Shown: piece by piece, positions 32,777 to 41,172 of the stretch
Layout of the letters: the number at the start of each line of letters is the position of its first letter
Position numbering within the stretch: position 1 is the first letter of the stretch
From: a bacterium
Lineage (GTDB): Bacteria > RBG-13-66-14
Direction: 5' to 3'
NCBI GenBank assembly: GCA_035528375.1
Contig: DATKYS010000072.1
Span: 15,859-79,858 of the forward strand
DNA: 64,000 nucleotides
The notes under the pieces: model-generated
Told to the model about the DNA's origin: nothing
The model's input: the letters and a program-made list of their open reading frames with translations, nothing else
Databases searched by the model: none
Position numbers and translations under genes: made by a program

Positions 32777-34018
32777 GTGCGCAGGGTACTGATTTTCGTG
32801 TTTCTACTCGCTGCCGGCTCACTGGGTGCGGAGAAGATAAAGCTCGCCTTCATCGGTCTGGATGCTGCGGGAGTCAGTGAGTCCGCGGCGGCGGGGATTG
32901 CGGATGCAATCCTGGATACCCTGATCAATACCCACCGTTTCGACGTGGTCGAACGGGAAAAGCTTGCGGCCATACTCGAGGAGCAGGCCCTGACATTATC
33001 GGGGTGCACGTCAACCGAGTGCATCGTGGAGGTCGGCCAGTTGGCCGGTGCCGATAAAGTCCTCGTCGGAAAGGTTTCCCAGGTGGGAAGCATCTACACC
33101 TTAACCTTGCGTTTAGCGGACATAACAACCGGTAAATTAGAATATTCGGACTCCGCCGATGCCATAAACGTGGAATATCTTGTTAACGAAGGGCGTTCGA
33201 TCGTGCAACGGTTCGCCGACAGCATCCCGGTGACGGGTAAGGTTATCGGCGTGGATAAAGGCATAATAAAGGTGAATCTGGGTACGCAGGAAAACCTGAG
33301 CCCAGGCGATGAGCTCGAGGTTTACCGGATTGGCGAAGAATACTACGACCCGGAAACGGGTTTACTCGTAGGGCATGACATTATCGAATTGGGTAAGGCG
33401 GTTGTCTCCCGCGTTATTGAAGCGGCCTTATCGGAAGCCAAGCTGAGGGGGGAATTCGAAGTCACGACCGGCGACAGGGTACGTTTAGCTGGAATCACCA
33501 GTACAAGCGGATATAGACGTGAAATTACATTAGATGAATTCCAAATCCATCTCGGCGGGGGATACCCCTTTATCGGAGATTTCTCCATCGCCTACTCCAG
33601 TCGGGGAGAAGGCTACTTCGGTCTGTCGGTGGCCACTATATTAATGGATAAGGGTATCGGCTTGGACCCTGACAAGTACGTCGCGCGGTCGGGATCACCG
33701 ATGCTTACACTGGACTACGATTTCTATTTCGGCCGTATCTTTCGGGTGTATGCAGGTCTCGGAGCTGGAATATTCATCAGATTCGGCGAAGACGACTCCA
33801 CGTTACTCTTCATAGGCAAGGCAAAGGCTGGTGTGGAGTACCGTTTCTCTTCCTGGTTGGGGGTAAGCATCGGTGCCGATTACTACCCATTCATCGGCAG
33901 CCCCGGGCAGCCACAGATAACCAGCCCGGGCGGCACGGGCAGCACGGACAATCAAAGTGGGATTATATGGTTCGGAAAGGCTCTTAACACGCGGATCGGC
34001 GTCGAGTTCTACCTCTAA
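32777..34018 (+). CDS. CsgG-like / FlgT C-terminal-like / beta-barrel composite envelope protein
   Basis: 413 residues. Signal peptide (VRRVLIFVFLLAAGSLGAE). Residues ~20-165 match a CsgG-type domain (AAAGIADAILDTLINTHRFDVVEREKL, then LAGADKVLVGKVSQVG). Residues ~170-250 match the FlgT C-terminal domain (GKVIGVDKGIIKVNLG, SPGDELEVYRIGEE). From ~265 to the end the sequence looks like an eight-stranded outer-membrane barrel ending in RIGVEFYL, a proper barrel C-terminus. The order suggests a periplasmic sensor or assembly factor tied to its own barrel. GTG start; base composition is lower in GC than neighbours. Confidence 0.72.
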   Translation: MRRVLIFVFLLAAGSLGAEKIKLAFIGLDAAGVSESAAAGIADAILDTLINTHRFDVVEREKLAAILEEQALTLSGCTSTECIVEVGQLAGADKVLVGKVSQVGSIYTLTLRLADITTGKLEYSDSADAINVEYLVNEGRSIVQRFADSIPVTGKVIGVDKGIIKVNLGTQENLSPGDELEVYRIGEEYYDPETGLLVGHDIIELGKAVVSRVIEAALSEAKLRGEFEVTTGDRVRLAGITSTSGYRREITLDEFQIHLGGGYPFIGDFSIAYSSRGEGYFGLSVATILMDKGIGLDPDKYVARSGSPMLTLDYDFYFGRIFRVYAGLGAGIFIRFGEDDSTLLFIGKAKAGVEYRFSSWLGVSIGADYYPFIGSPGQPQITSPGGTGSTDNQSGIIWFGKALNTRIGVEFYL

Positions 34019-34052
34019 CGGTTTGCACAGGCGTTATTCACAGGAGTACGGG

Positions 34053-35153
34053 ATGAAGAGGTACAGCGGACTCATCTTTATCATTATCTCCGCGGTCCTG
34101 GCTTTTTCGCTGGGTTGTGTCAGCGACCTTTTGGGTTTGCTCGGAGAACAAAAACTCTCGGAGTGGCAGATAGAGACCGTGGATTCGGGTGGCTTCACTT
34201 CTCTGGCGCTGGATTCTTTCGACAACCCCCACATTTCTTATTACGACGACTACAACGGAAATCTCAAGTACGCCTGGTGGGACGGAACCGTCTGGCAGAT
34301 CGAGACCGTGGACTCGGCGGATTACGTGGGTATGTACACCTCCCTGGCGCTGGATTCCTTGGACTACCCCCACATTACTTATTACGACGGCATCAACGGT
34401 AATCTCAAATACGCCTGGTGGGACGGAACCGTCTGGCAGATCGAGACCGTGGACTCGGCGGATTACGTGGGTATGTACACCTCCCTGGCGCTGGATTCCT
34501 CCGACAACCCCCACATTTCTTATTACGACGGATACAACGGTGATCTCAAATACGCCCGCTGGAACGGTGCCGCCTGGCATATTGAGACCGTGGACTCGGT
34601 GGGATACAGTGGCGGTTACACCTCCCTGGCGTTGGATTCCTCCGACTATCCGTTCATATCATATTCTTATGAGGATGATTATGAAGGAAACTGTTATGTC
34701 AAATGCGCCCGCTGGGACGGCGCCGTCTGGCAGATTGAGACCGTGGATTCAGCGGGAATTGAAGGCGGTTACGCCTCCCTGGCGCTGGATTCCTTGGATT
34801 ACCCCCACATTTCTTATTACGACAGCAACGATAATGTTCTCAAATACGCCCATTGGGACGGCGCCGGATGGCAGACCGAGATCGTGGGGTCATGGGGAGC
34901 GGAGTATCTTACCGGGACCAACACATCCCTGGCGCTGGATTCCTCCGACTACCCCCACATCTCTTATATTGCTGAGTACCAGGGTTACCTCAATTACGCC
35001 CGCTGGGACGGCGAAACCTGGCAAATTGAGACCGTGGACTCGGCGGGAAACAGCACCAGCTACACCTCACTGGCGCTGGATTCCTTGGACAACCCCCACA
35101 TTTCTTATTACATCTACAACACCGGTGAGCTCAAATACGCTCACGGGGAGTGA
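34053..35153 (+). CDS. Lipoprotein with seven WQIETVDS-type repeats (predicted beta-propeller)
   Basis: 366 residues. The ATG at 34053 gives a lipoprotein signal (MKRYSGLIFIIISAVLAFSLGC). The rest is seven repeats of about 45-50 residues, each beginning W(Q/H)(I/T)E.V.S and containing SLALDS.D.PHISYYD and LKYA.WDG. Seven repeats fit a seven-bladed beta-propeller facing outwards or into the periplasm. Repeats two and three are almost identical in DNA with a period of 141 bases, a sign of recent duplication. Follows the CsgG-barrel gene by 34 bases with GGAGTACGGG before the start, so probably one operon. Binding partner unknown. Confidence 0.75.
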   Translation: MKRYSGLIFIIISAVLAFSLGCVSDLLGLLGEQKLSEWQIETVDSGGFTSLALDSFDNPHISYYDDYNGNLKYAWWDGTVWQIETVDSADYVGMYTSLALDSLDYPHITYYDGINGNLKYAWWDGTVWQIETVDSADYVGMYTSLALDSSDNPHISYYDGYNGDLKYARWNGAAWHIETVDSVGYSGGYTSLALDSSDYPFISYSYEDDYEGNCYVKCARWDGAVWQIETVDSAGIEGGYASLALDSLDYPHISYYDSNDNVLKYAHWDGAGWQTEIVGSWGAEYLTGTNTSLALDSSDYPHISYIAEYQGYLNYARWDGETWQIETVDSAGNSTSYTSLALDSLDNPHISYYIYNTGELKYAHGE

Positions 35154-35197
35154 TGCGGATTCGGAGGGGATGTTTACAGAGGCCGGCGACGATAAGA

Positions 35198-35217
35198 CAA
35201 GGGGCTTGAGCCCCTTG
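35198..35217 (+). terminator. Hairpin after the seven-repeat lipoprotein gene
   Basis: CAAGGGG-CTTGAG-CCCCTTG, followed by TTCATTA. The stem is good but the T run is weak. Confidence 0.45.
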
Positions 35218-35259
35218 TTCATTACTGAGAGCTGAAAGGTTTACTCTGTGGGGCCATGT

Positions 35260-35294
35260 AATAAAAGCGGGAGCGCATCCCGCCTTCTTTATTA
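35260..35294. terminator. Probable bidirectional terminator
   Basis: AATAAAA, then GCGGGA-GCGCA-TCCCGC, then CTTCTTTATT. It lies between convergent genes (the repeat lipoprotein and the secreted protein at 35351). Confidence 0.6.
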
Positions 35295-35350
35295 CCCCTC
35301 TCCCTAGCCCGTGCCTCGCAGGCCTCCCCAGAGGGGCGAGGGGATTAAAA

Positions 35351-36034
35351 CTACCGGGCCTGGACCAACACCCGGATGGCGGTGCCCGGGAAAACCACGT
35401 TCTCCACGTACTCGCCGTACTCGTCCAGGTAATCCGTCTCCACCCAGCCGTTGTCTATCCCCTGCTGGGCCTGGTAGTCATCCCAGTCGGCGATGTCCAC
35501 GTCGTCGTCCCACTCGTCGCCTCCCGGGTACTGCCAGTCGGTGAGGGACATGACGTTCCCGGAGGTTTTCTCCGCGTACCAGGCGAAGAAGAGGAAGTAA
35601 GTCCCCTCGTCCTCCGGGGCGTTGAGGTTCAGGGTCACATCGAAGGTGGCCTTCCCGGAGGGGATGTTTATGGTGATTTCCCAATAACTCGACTTGTGGT
35701 CGCCGAAGCTGGGGGTGGCGGCCAGGGGGGCGGTGCTGGATGAGGAGCCGGCGTTGTAGGTCTCCAGGGTGACCAGGCCGACGATGTTCTCGCCGGGGGC
35801 CACAGTCAGGACGGGATCGGACGGGTCGAGGTCCTGCTCGTTCACCAGGGCGGAGACCAGTGTGCAGGTGGAGGTTTCGGTCTCCGAGGGGCCGGTGGGG
35901 TCGTCGCAGCCGAAGTTGGGGAATGTGCAGCCTACGATGGGCGCTTCGTCCGAAGCCCCTCCCACCAGTTGGGGCCCCGCGAGGAGCAGCACGGTGAGGA
36001 GGAAGAGGTAGAAGGACGCAGGCCGGTTCTTCAA
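35351..36034 (-). CDS. Secreted protein of unknown function
   Basis: 227 residues with a signal peptide (MKNRPASFYLFLLTVLLLAGPQLVGGAS). The mature protein is beta-rich and acidic; two cysteine pairs occur early (GCTFPNFGCDD, STCTL). The middle (WEITINIPSGKATFDVTLNLNAPEDEGTYFLFFAWY, given as a description of an Ig-like strand pattern) suggests an immunoglobulin-like fold. Asp/Tyr/Glu-rich C-terminal section (about 165-215) may bind calcium. No family recognised. It has its own strong promoter. Confidence 0.65.
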   Translation of the reverse strand: MKNRPASFYLFLLTVLLLAGPQLVGGASDEAPIVGCTFPNFGCDDPTGPSETETSTCTLVSALVNEQDLDPSDPVLTVAPGENIVGLVTLETYNAGSSSSTAPLAATPSFGDHKSSYWEITINIPSGKATFDVTLNLNAPEDEGTYFLFFAWYAEKTSGNVMSLTDWQYPGGDEWDDDVDIADWDDYQAQQGIDNGWVETDYLDEYGEYVENVVFPGTAIRVLVQAR

Positions 36035-36060
36035 GATGACTCCGCGGACGTGTGCACCAC

Positions 36061-36089
36061 TAGCTTATGAGCGACGGGGCGCATTGTCA
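36061..36089 (-). promoter_or_regulatory. Strong promoter of the secreted protein at 35351-36034
   Basis: On the minus strand: perfect TTGACA, 17-base spacer, TAAGCT. It sits in the short gap after the rseP stop, so the secreted gene can be expressed apart from the rseP operon. Confidence 0.75.
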
Positions 36090-36100
36090 AGGCTCCGTCT

Positions 36101-37417
36101 TTAGAAGAAGACGCGCTTCAGATCGGAATAGAGGGCGTAAAGCAGGAGGAAGCCCAGCAGCACGATACCGATGTACTGTATCCTCTGACGCACCTTCAGT
36201 GACAGGGGCCGGCCGCGGACCGCCTCCACGACCAGGAGCGTGACCATCCCCCCGTCCAGCATGGGAATCGGCAGGGTGTTCATGATGCCCAGCATGACCG
36301 AGAGGAGGGCGACGAAGCGCAGGAACACGCTGAGGCCCGCCTCGGCCATCTTACCCGAGACGGAGGCGATGGCGATGGGTCCCCCGATGGCTTCCGAGGC
36401 TGGTATGCGCTGGGCCAGGAGGAGGTAGAGGACGGTGTAGAACTCGAGGGCCGCGGAGAAGGTTTCGTCCGCCGATTGCCCGAGGGCGCCGAAGAGCCCC
36501 GGGGCCATGTGTCGCACCTCGCCGCCAAGAGTGAACGCCCGTTCGTCGAGATGATCGAGAGGGACGTCCAGGGCGAAGCTTTTCCCGCCGCGCTGGAAGG
36601 CGACGGTAACTTCGACTGGCGGATTTTCCATCTTTTTCAGCTCGTCCAGGCGCGCCGTGTAATCGTCGGCGCTCGCCACCGGGGTGCCCGCCAGCGACTG
36701 TATCCGGTCTCCCACTCGGAAGCCCAGGTCCTCCCCCGGGGGGTAGAGGGCGCTCACCACCGGCTCGAGGTGGACCCGGACGCCGACCTGGGCGAAGCCG
36801 GTCTCGGGGTTCACCCAGGGGGTCAGGGTGAGCTCCCGTCTCGCGCCATCCCGCTCGACGTCGAAGGTCAACTCTTCCCCCGTGTGGAGGGTGATGCGGC
36901 GGCTGAGCTCGCTCCAGTCAGTGATGGGCTCGCCGTCCACGGCGACGACGAGGTCCCCGGGCAGGAGTCCGGCCCGCGAGGCGGGACTGGGCTTACCCTC
37001 GGGCAGTTCCCCGATGACCTCCCCGATTACCGGCTCGAGGTGGAGCTCGTCGTAACCGCCCAGGTTGACGGCGAAGTTTAAAAGGAGCGCCAGGACGACG
37101 TTGGCCAGCGGGCCCGAGAGGTAGACGATGATCCTCTTCCAGGCCGGGGTGGAGTTGATGTGGGTGGGCTCGGCGGACAACGGGTTCTCGGCGGCGTCTC
37201 CCGCCAGGCGGACGTAACCGCCGATCGGCACGAGGGAGAGACAGTAGTCGGTCTCACCGCGCCGGATGCCGAAAAGGCGCTTGCCGATGCCGATGGAGAA
37301 TCGCTGGACGCCGATACCGAGGATTTTCGCGGCGACGAGGTGCCCAAACTCGTGGACAGCCACCACCAGCCCGAAGGAGATTACGAACCCGAGGATGTCG
37401 AAGAAGATGCCTTGCAA
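36101..37417 (-). CDS. rseP: Site-2 protease RseP (intramembrane zinc metalloprotease)
   Basis: 438 residues. The zinc motif HEFGH is at 22-26 in the first membrane segment, and the LDGG motif (PIPMLDGGMV near 386-395) supplies the third ligand. Between them are periplasmic PDZ-type regions (GLLPGDLVVAVDGEPITDW near 150, and a second near 225). RseP enzymes cut anti-sigma factors and signal-peptide remnants inside the membrane. Last gene of the uppS-cdsA-dxr-rseP operon, an order widely conserved in bacteria. Confidence 0.95.
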   Translation of the reverse strand: MQGIFFDILGFVISFGLVVAVHEFGHLVAAKILGIGVQRFSIGIGKRLFGIRRGETDYCLSLVPIGGYVRLAGDAAENPLSAEPTHINSTPAWKRIIVYLSGPLANVVLALLLNFAVNLGGYDELHLEPVIGEVIGELPEGKPSPASRAGLLPGDLVVAVDGEPITDWSELSRRITLHTGEELTFDVERDGARRELTLTPWVNPETGFAQVGVRVHLEPVVSALYPPGEDLGFRVGDRIQSLAGTPVASADDYTARLDELKKMENPPVEVTVAFQRGGKSFALDVPLDHLDERAFTLGGEVRHMAPGLFGALGQSADETFSAALEFYTVLYLLLAQRIPASEAIGGPIAIASVSGKMAEAGLSVFLRFVALLSVMLGIMNTLPIPMLDGGMVTLLVVEAVRGRPLSLKVRQRIQYIGIVLLGFLLLYALYSDLKRVFF

Positions 37418-37439
37418 TGCCTTAGGGGGGTGGCGGTAT

Positions 37440-38585
37440 TTACAATCCGCGATTCACGAGCGCGGCCGCCCGCTCCTTCGCGGCGTCCAGGGCGGAGCGA
37501 ACCTCGCCCAGGGTGGTGTACCCCGGCGCGCCCAATTCGTCCAAAACGCGCTCCAGGACGCGCGGTATGTCGGTGAACCGGATTCTCTCCGTCAGAAAGG
37601 CCTCCACGGCGACCTCGTCGGCGGCGGAGAGGTGCGCCGGCGCCAGGCCGCCCGCGGAGAGCGCCCGCCGGGCCAGACCCAACGCCGGAAAACGGTTCTC
37701 GTCAACCGGGAAGAACTCGAGTCCGTCCGTCTGTGTCAGGTCGAGTCTCGGCGCGGGGCCCGCGACCCGGTCCGGGTGGGTCAGGGCGTACTGGATCGGC
37801 AGGAGCATGTCGGGCCGACCGAGCTGGCCCAGCACGGAGCCGTCGGCGAACTCCACCAGGCTGTGCACCACGGACTGGGGATGGACGAGCACCTCTACGT
37901 CGTGGATTCCGAAGAGCCAGTGGGCCTCGATGAGCTCCAGCCCCTTGTTGAAGAGGGTGGCCGAGTCCACGGTTATCTTGGCCCCCATGCTCCAGTTGGG
38001 GTGGCGGAGGGCCTCGCTGGGGGTTACGTCCGTCAGATCGGATCGGTTCAGGAAGGGGCCGCCCGAGGCGGTGATGATGAGCCGGGCGACCTCGCTCCGG
38101 GGGCGGTCGCCCAGGCACTGCCAGATGGCCGAGTGCTCCGAATCTATGGGGAGCAGCTCCACATCGTGCTCTTTGACGGCTTCGATGAAGAGCGACCCGG
38201 CGGCGACCAGAACTTCTTTGTTGGCCAGGGCCACGTCCATGCCGGAGCGGACGGCTTCGTAGGTCGCCTCGAGAGCCACGGAACCGGAGCTGGCGGCGAC
38301 GAAAGTGTCCGCCCCGTCCACCCGGGCGAGCTTTAAGAGGCCCTCGGTCCCCGACGCGACCTCGGTTCCGAATCCAGCCGTCTTCTTCGCCAAAGCCTCC
38401 GCGGCGGGTTCGTCGAAGAGGAAGGCCAGACGCGGCCTGAACTCCTCGATTTGGGCGAAAACCTCCTCGACCTCGTCCAGGGCCCCCAGGGCGACGACCG
38501 GAAACCCGAGGGACCGCGCGACGGTGAGCGTCTTGAGTCCGATGGAGCCGGTCGAGCCGAGAATGGAGAGCGTCCGTTTACGCAT
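37440..38585 (-). CDS. dxr: 1-deoxy-D-xylulose 5-phosphate reductoisomerase
   Basis: 381 residues, normal length. NADPH-binding GSTGSIG at 10-16; ALANKEVLVAAG near 115-126; the metal and substrate loop DSEHSAIWQCL near 147; SGGPFL near 175; and NWSMGAKITVDSATLFNKGLELIEAH near 197-222 (a diagnostic block). Catalyses the committed step of the MEP isoprenoid pathway. Followed directly by rseP (22 bases) and preceded by cdsA (6 bases). Confidence 0.96.
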   Translation of the reverse strand: MRKRTLSILGSTGSIGLKTLTVARSLGFPVVALGALDEVEEVFAQIEEFRPRLAFLFDEPAAEALAKKTAGFGTEVASGTEGLLKLARVDGADTFVAASSGSVALEATYEAVRSGMDVALANKEVLVAAGSLFIEAVKEHDVELLPIDSEHSAIWQCLGDRPRSEVARLIITASGGPFLNRSDLTDVTPSEALRHPNWSMGAKITVDSATLFNKGLELIEAHWLFGIHDVEVLVHPQSVVHSLVEFADGSVLGQLGRPDMLLPIQYALTHPDRVAGPAPRLDLTQTDGLEFFPVDENRFPALGLARRALSAGGLAPAHLSAADEVAVEAFLTERIRFTDIPRVLERVLDELGAPGYTTLGEVRSALDAAKERAAALVNRGL

Positions 38586-38591
38586 GGAAAA

Positions 38592-39434
38592 TCAGCCCAG
38601 GGTGCCGTTCCAGAGTCCGATGTGTTGGAGACTTATCAGATAGAGGCATACTGCGGGCATGACCAGAAGGAAGCTGTCCAGCCGGTCCAGGAGGCCGCCG
38701 TGGCCGGGTACGATGCTGCCGGTGTCTTTCAGCCCCGCGTCGCGTTTGATCGCCGAGACGGCCAGATCGCCCAGGAGGGCCGCCAGCGCGACCACCACAC
38801 CTAGAATGAGGATGTATCTCCCCCGGATACCGGCGTTCAAGAGGTAGGTTTCGAGGGTCAAGGCGCCGCCTGCGGCCAGAACGACGCCGGCGACGAGCCC
38901 CTCCACGGTCTTTTTCGGTGACAGATGCGGGGCGAGCTGATGCCTGCCGAAGAGTGAGCCGACGATGTAGGCCCCGGTGTCCGCGATCCAGAGCGCGGCC
39001 AGGGTAACCACCAGCAGCGGCCCACCCCGGGTCCCATGTCCCAGAAGCACCGCCGCCCCCGTCCCCAGGCCCAGGTAGAACGAGGTGAGGACACTGCGGG
39101 CGAAAATTTCCAGCGCGCCCTCGTACCGACGCCGCAGAACCGTCAGCGCGTTGACCAGCACCGCGGCCAGGGACCCGTAGGCCAGGCCCTCGACCCCGCG
39201 GAACCAGGCGCCGGCCAGAATGACCAGGGCGCCCAGGCCGCTCAGGAAGGGATCGGCCGCCTTTCCCTTCTCCCGGGTCAGGTTGCGCATTTCGTACACG
39301 CCGCCGATGACGCACAGACCCATCAGGATGACCCAGCGCCAGGTGGAGCCGTACCAGGCGCAGAAGAGAAAAACACCGGCCCAGACCAAGCCGGAAAGGG
39401 TTCGTAAAAGGAAATTCGGAGCTTTTTCTTCCAT
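38592..39434 (-). CDS. cdsA: Phosphatidate cytidylyltransferase
   Basis: 280 residues, about eight membrane segments. The CDP-diacylglycerol synthase signature SAIKRDAGLKDTGSIVPGHGGLLDRLDS is present near 231-258 (key residues Lys, Asp, Gly-His-Gly-Gly and Asp). Also seen is SPKKTVEGLVAG near 175. Makes CDP-diacylglycerol from phosphatidate and CTP for phospholipid synthesis at the inner membrane. The start ATG codes MEEKAPNFLLRTLSG. Operon with uppS, dxr and rseP. Confidence 0.94.
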   Translation of the reverse strand: MEEKAPNFLLRTLSGLVWAGVFLFCAWYGSTWRWVILMGLCVIGGVYEMRNLTREKGKAADPFLSGLGALVILAGAWFRGVEGLAYGSLAAVLVNALTVLRRRYEGALEIFARSVLTSFYLGLGTGAAVLLGHGTRGGPLLVVTLAALWIADTGAYIVGSLFGRHQLAPHLSPKKTVEGLVAGVVLAAGGALTLETYLLNAGIRGRYILILGVVVALAALLGDLAVSAIKRDAGLKDTGSIVPGHGGLLDRLDSFLLVMPAVCLYLISLQHIGLWNGTLG

Positions 39435-39505
39435 GACCGCGTACCGCGCAGTTTAATCGAAGTTTACGTCAAAATCCACCACGCCCGGTTCCCTGACGGT
39501 GAGCG

Positions 39506-40384
39506 TCAGGTGGTAGGCGCCCGCCGCCCCTTATCCCCGCCGACGCCGCCGAAGCGGCGTTCCCGCCCCTCGTAGTCCTTGAGCGCCAGGTAGAGCTCCT
39601 CCCGGGAAAAATCGGGCCAGAAGACCTCGGTGAGGTAGAGCTCGGCGTAGGCTATCTGCCAGAGCAGGAAATCGGACACGCGCAGCTCGCCCGAGGTCCG
39701 AATCAACAGGTCCACCTCGGGCTGACCGGCGGTGTAGAGCCTTTGGGCGAAGGCGTCCTCGTCCACGGGACCGGCGGGTAGCGTCCCCTGCCTCTCCTCC
39801 TCCAGGAGCCGGTTGACCGCGCCCAGAATCTCCTTCCGGCCGCCGTAGCTCACCGCCAGGTTGAGGTTGAGCCCGGTGTTCTTGGCCGTCATCTCTTCGT
39901 CCCCGCGGGCGGCCTCACGCACCGCCTCGGGGAGCATACCCCGCTCGCCGAGTGCCCGGAAGCGGATGTTGGAGTACATCATCTCCCCGAGCTCGCTCTT
40001 GAGGTACTTGACCAACAGGCGCATCAGGGCGTCCACCTCGACCTTGGGGCGCTTCCAGTTGTCCAGGCTGAAGGCGTAGAGGGTAAGCGACTCGATTAAC
40101 AAGTCGCCGCAGGCCCGGGTGATGTCCTTGGCCCGCTCCATGCCGCGGCGGTGGCCGAAGATGCGCGGCTTGCCCCGGGCGGCGGCCCAGCGGCCGTTAC
40201 CGTCCATGATTATCGCCACGTGGCGCGGGAGCCGCGTGAAGCGCGGGACCTCGGGCTTCTGGCTCTGGGTGTCGAAACGGGGCAAGGGCTTTTTCGAAGG
40301 GTCGAGGGCGTAGGCAGTATATCGGTCGAAACGCTGGACTGTCAAGGGAATGTCGGCCGCGGCTTTTCTCCCGGAACTGAACAC
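39506..40384 (-). CDS. uppS: Undecaprenyl diphosphate synthase (cis-prenyltransferase)
   Basis: 292 residues as drawn. The catalytic block HVAIIMDGNGRWA (Asp61) and GHRRGMERAKDI are clear, with YAFSLDNWKRP near 113 and the C-terminal LIRTSGELRVSDFLLWQIAYAE near 225-246. It condenses farnesyl diphosphate with isopentenyl diphosphate to make the undecaprenyl carrier for peptidoglycan and O-antigen. The N-terminal ~50 residues are longer than in most relatives; the GTG at 40384 is used but a shorter start (for example the TTG at 40285) is possible. About 70 bases separate it from cdsA. Confidence 0.92.
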   Translation of the reverse strand: MFSSGRKAAADIPLTVQRFDRYTAYALDPSKKPLPRFDTQSQKPEVPRFTRLPRHVAIIMDGNGRWAAARGKPRIFGHRRGMERAKDITRACGDLLIESLTLYAFSLDNWKRPKVEVDALMRLLVKYLKSELGEMMYSNIRFRALGERGMLPEAVREAARGDEEMTAKNTGLNLNLAVSYGGRKEILGAVNRLLEEERQGTLPAGPVDEDAFAQRLYTAGQPEVDLLIRTSGELRVSDFLLWQIAYAELYLTEVFWPDFSREELYLALKDYEGRERRFGGVGGDKGRRAPTT

Positions 40385-40518
40385 GGTCCGCTTCTCATCG
40401 GCTGGGTGGAGTATGACGCCGACACGCCGGACATCCTCGAAACGTCCTGGTGACGCCGTTTTTCTACGACCGAAGGGCGGCCCGACGACCGCCTTTTCAT
40501 TTTGATGACTTCAGTCTG

Positions 40519-40546
40519 TTGACGCCTGAAAAACGGCCTGTAAAAT
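40519..40546 (+). promoter_or_regulatory. Promoter of the DUF3892 gene
   Basis: TTGACG, 16-base spacer, TAAAAT; start near 40553. A GGGCGG...CCGCC-TTTT hairpin lies just upstream (about 40474-40498) and could terminate readthrough from the left. Confidence 0.65.
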
Positions 40547-40585
40547 CATAATAGTCTGAGTGTGTATCACAGTAAAGGAGGAGAA

Positions 40586-40885
40586 ATGGCGAAGTGGGCG
40601 GATTACCTCATCTCCTGCTGCACCTACGAGGAGGGACACATCGAGAAGGTGGGGGTGCGGGAACACTCGAACGGGGGCGTGGGGTCCGCAACAACGCGGA
40701 CCCGTTCATGGGTGCTGGGCAGAATGGACGCGGGATACTCCTTCTGCACGATAACGAAGGACAGTGATGGAGAGTGGCGTAAAGGTGCGCTGGTCCACAT
40801 CGTGACGGTCAACGGGAAACGCTACCTGCGCACGGACGCCAACTACAGAGAAAGCGATAATCTGGGCGAGCTGCCGGAATGCTGA
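40586..40885 (+). CDS. DUF3892 domain protein
   Basis: 99 residues. It follows the DUF3892 pattern: ADYLISCCTY near the start, HIEKVGVREH, then YSFCTITKDSDGEWRKGALVHIVTVNGKRYLRTDANYRESDNLGELP split along residues 50-97. The family is small, cytoplasmic and of unknown function. AAAGGAGG lies six bases before the ATG. Monocistronic with its own promoter. Confidence 0.75.
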   Translation: MAKWADYLISCCTYEEGHIEKVGVREHSNGGVGSATTRTRSWVLGRMDAGYSFCTITKDSDGEWRKGALVHIVTVNGKRYLRTDANYRESDNLGELPEC

Positions 40886-41172
40886 GACGTTTTTAGGGTC
40901 AGGCGTTCGGTTGACTTTGCCGGCACCCCGTGGTAAACATGGGGTGTCATTTTAAAGGGACTCGCCCATGTATCGCGTCTTCCACCACAACGCTCTGACC
41001 CCCCACGGCGCCCGGGCCCGCCGGTTGCGCCGCCTCGCCCGTTTCTCCGATTCCGAGCCCCCCGCATAGCTTCAAAAATTTCCACCCCACCCCTTTCAAA
41101 GATTGGGTCCGCATCCGGGGGCAAGGGGTAAACCCCTTGTCTCCACTGGACCGCATCCGCACGGAGCGAAGC

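Noticed and set aside
40911-41172. Short minus-strand frames upstream of the cyclic 2,3-DPG synthetase-like gene
   Set aside because: No motif, no start signal, and the region contains intergenic hairpin sequence of the repeat type.
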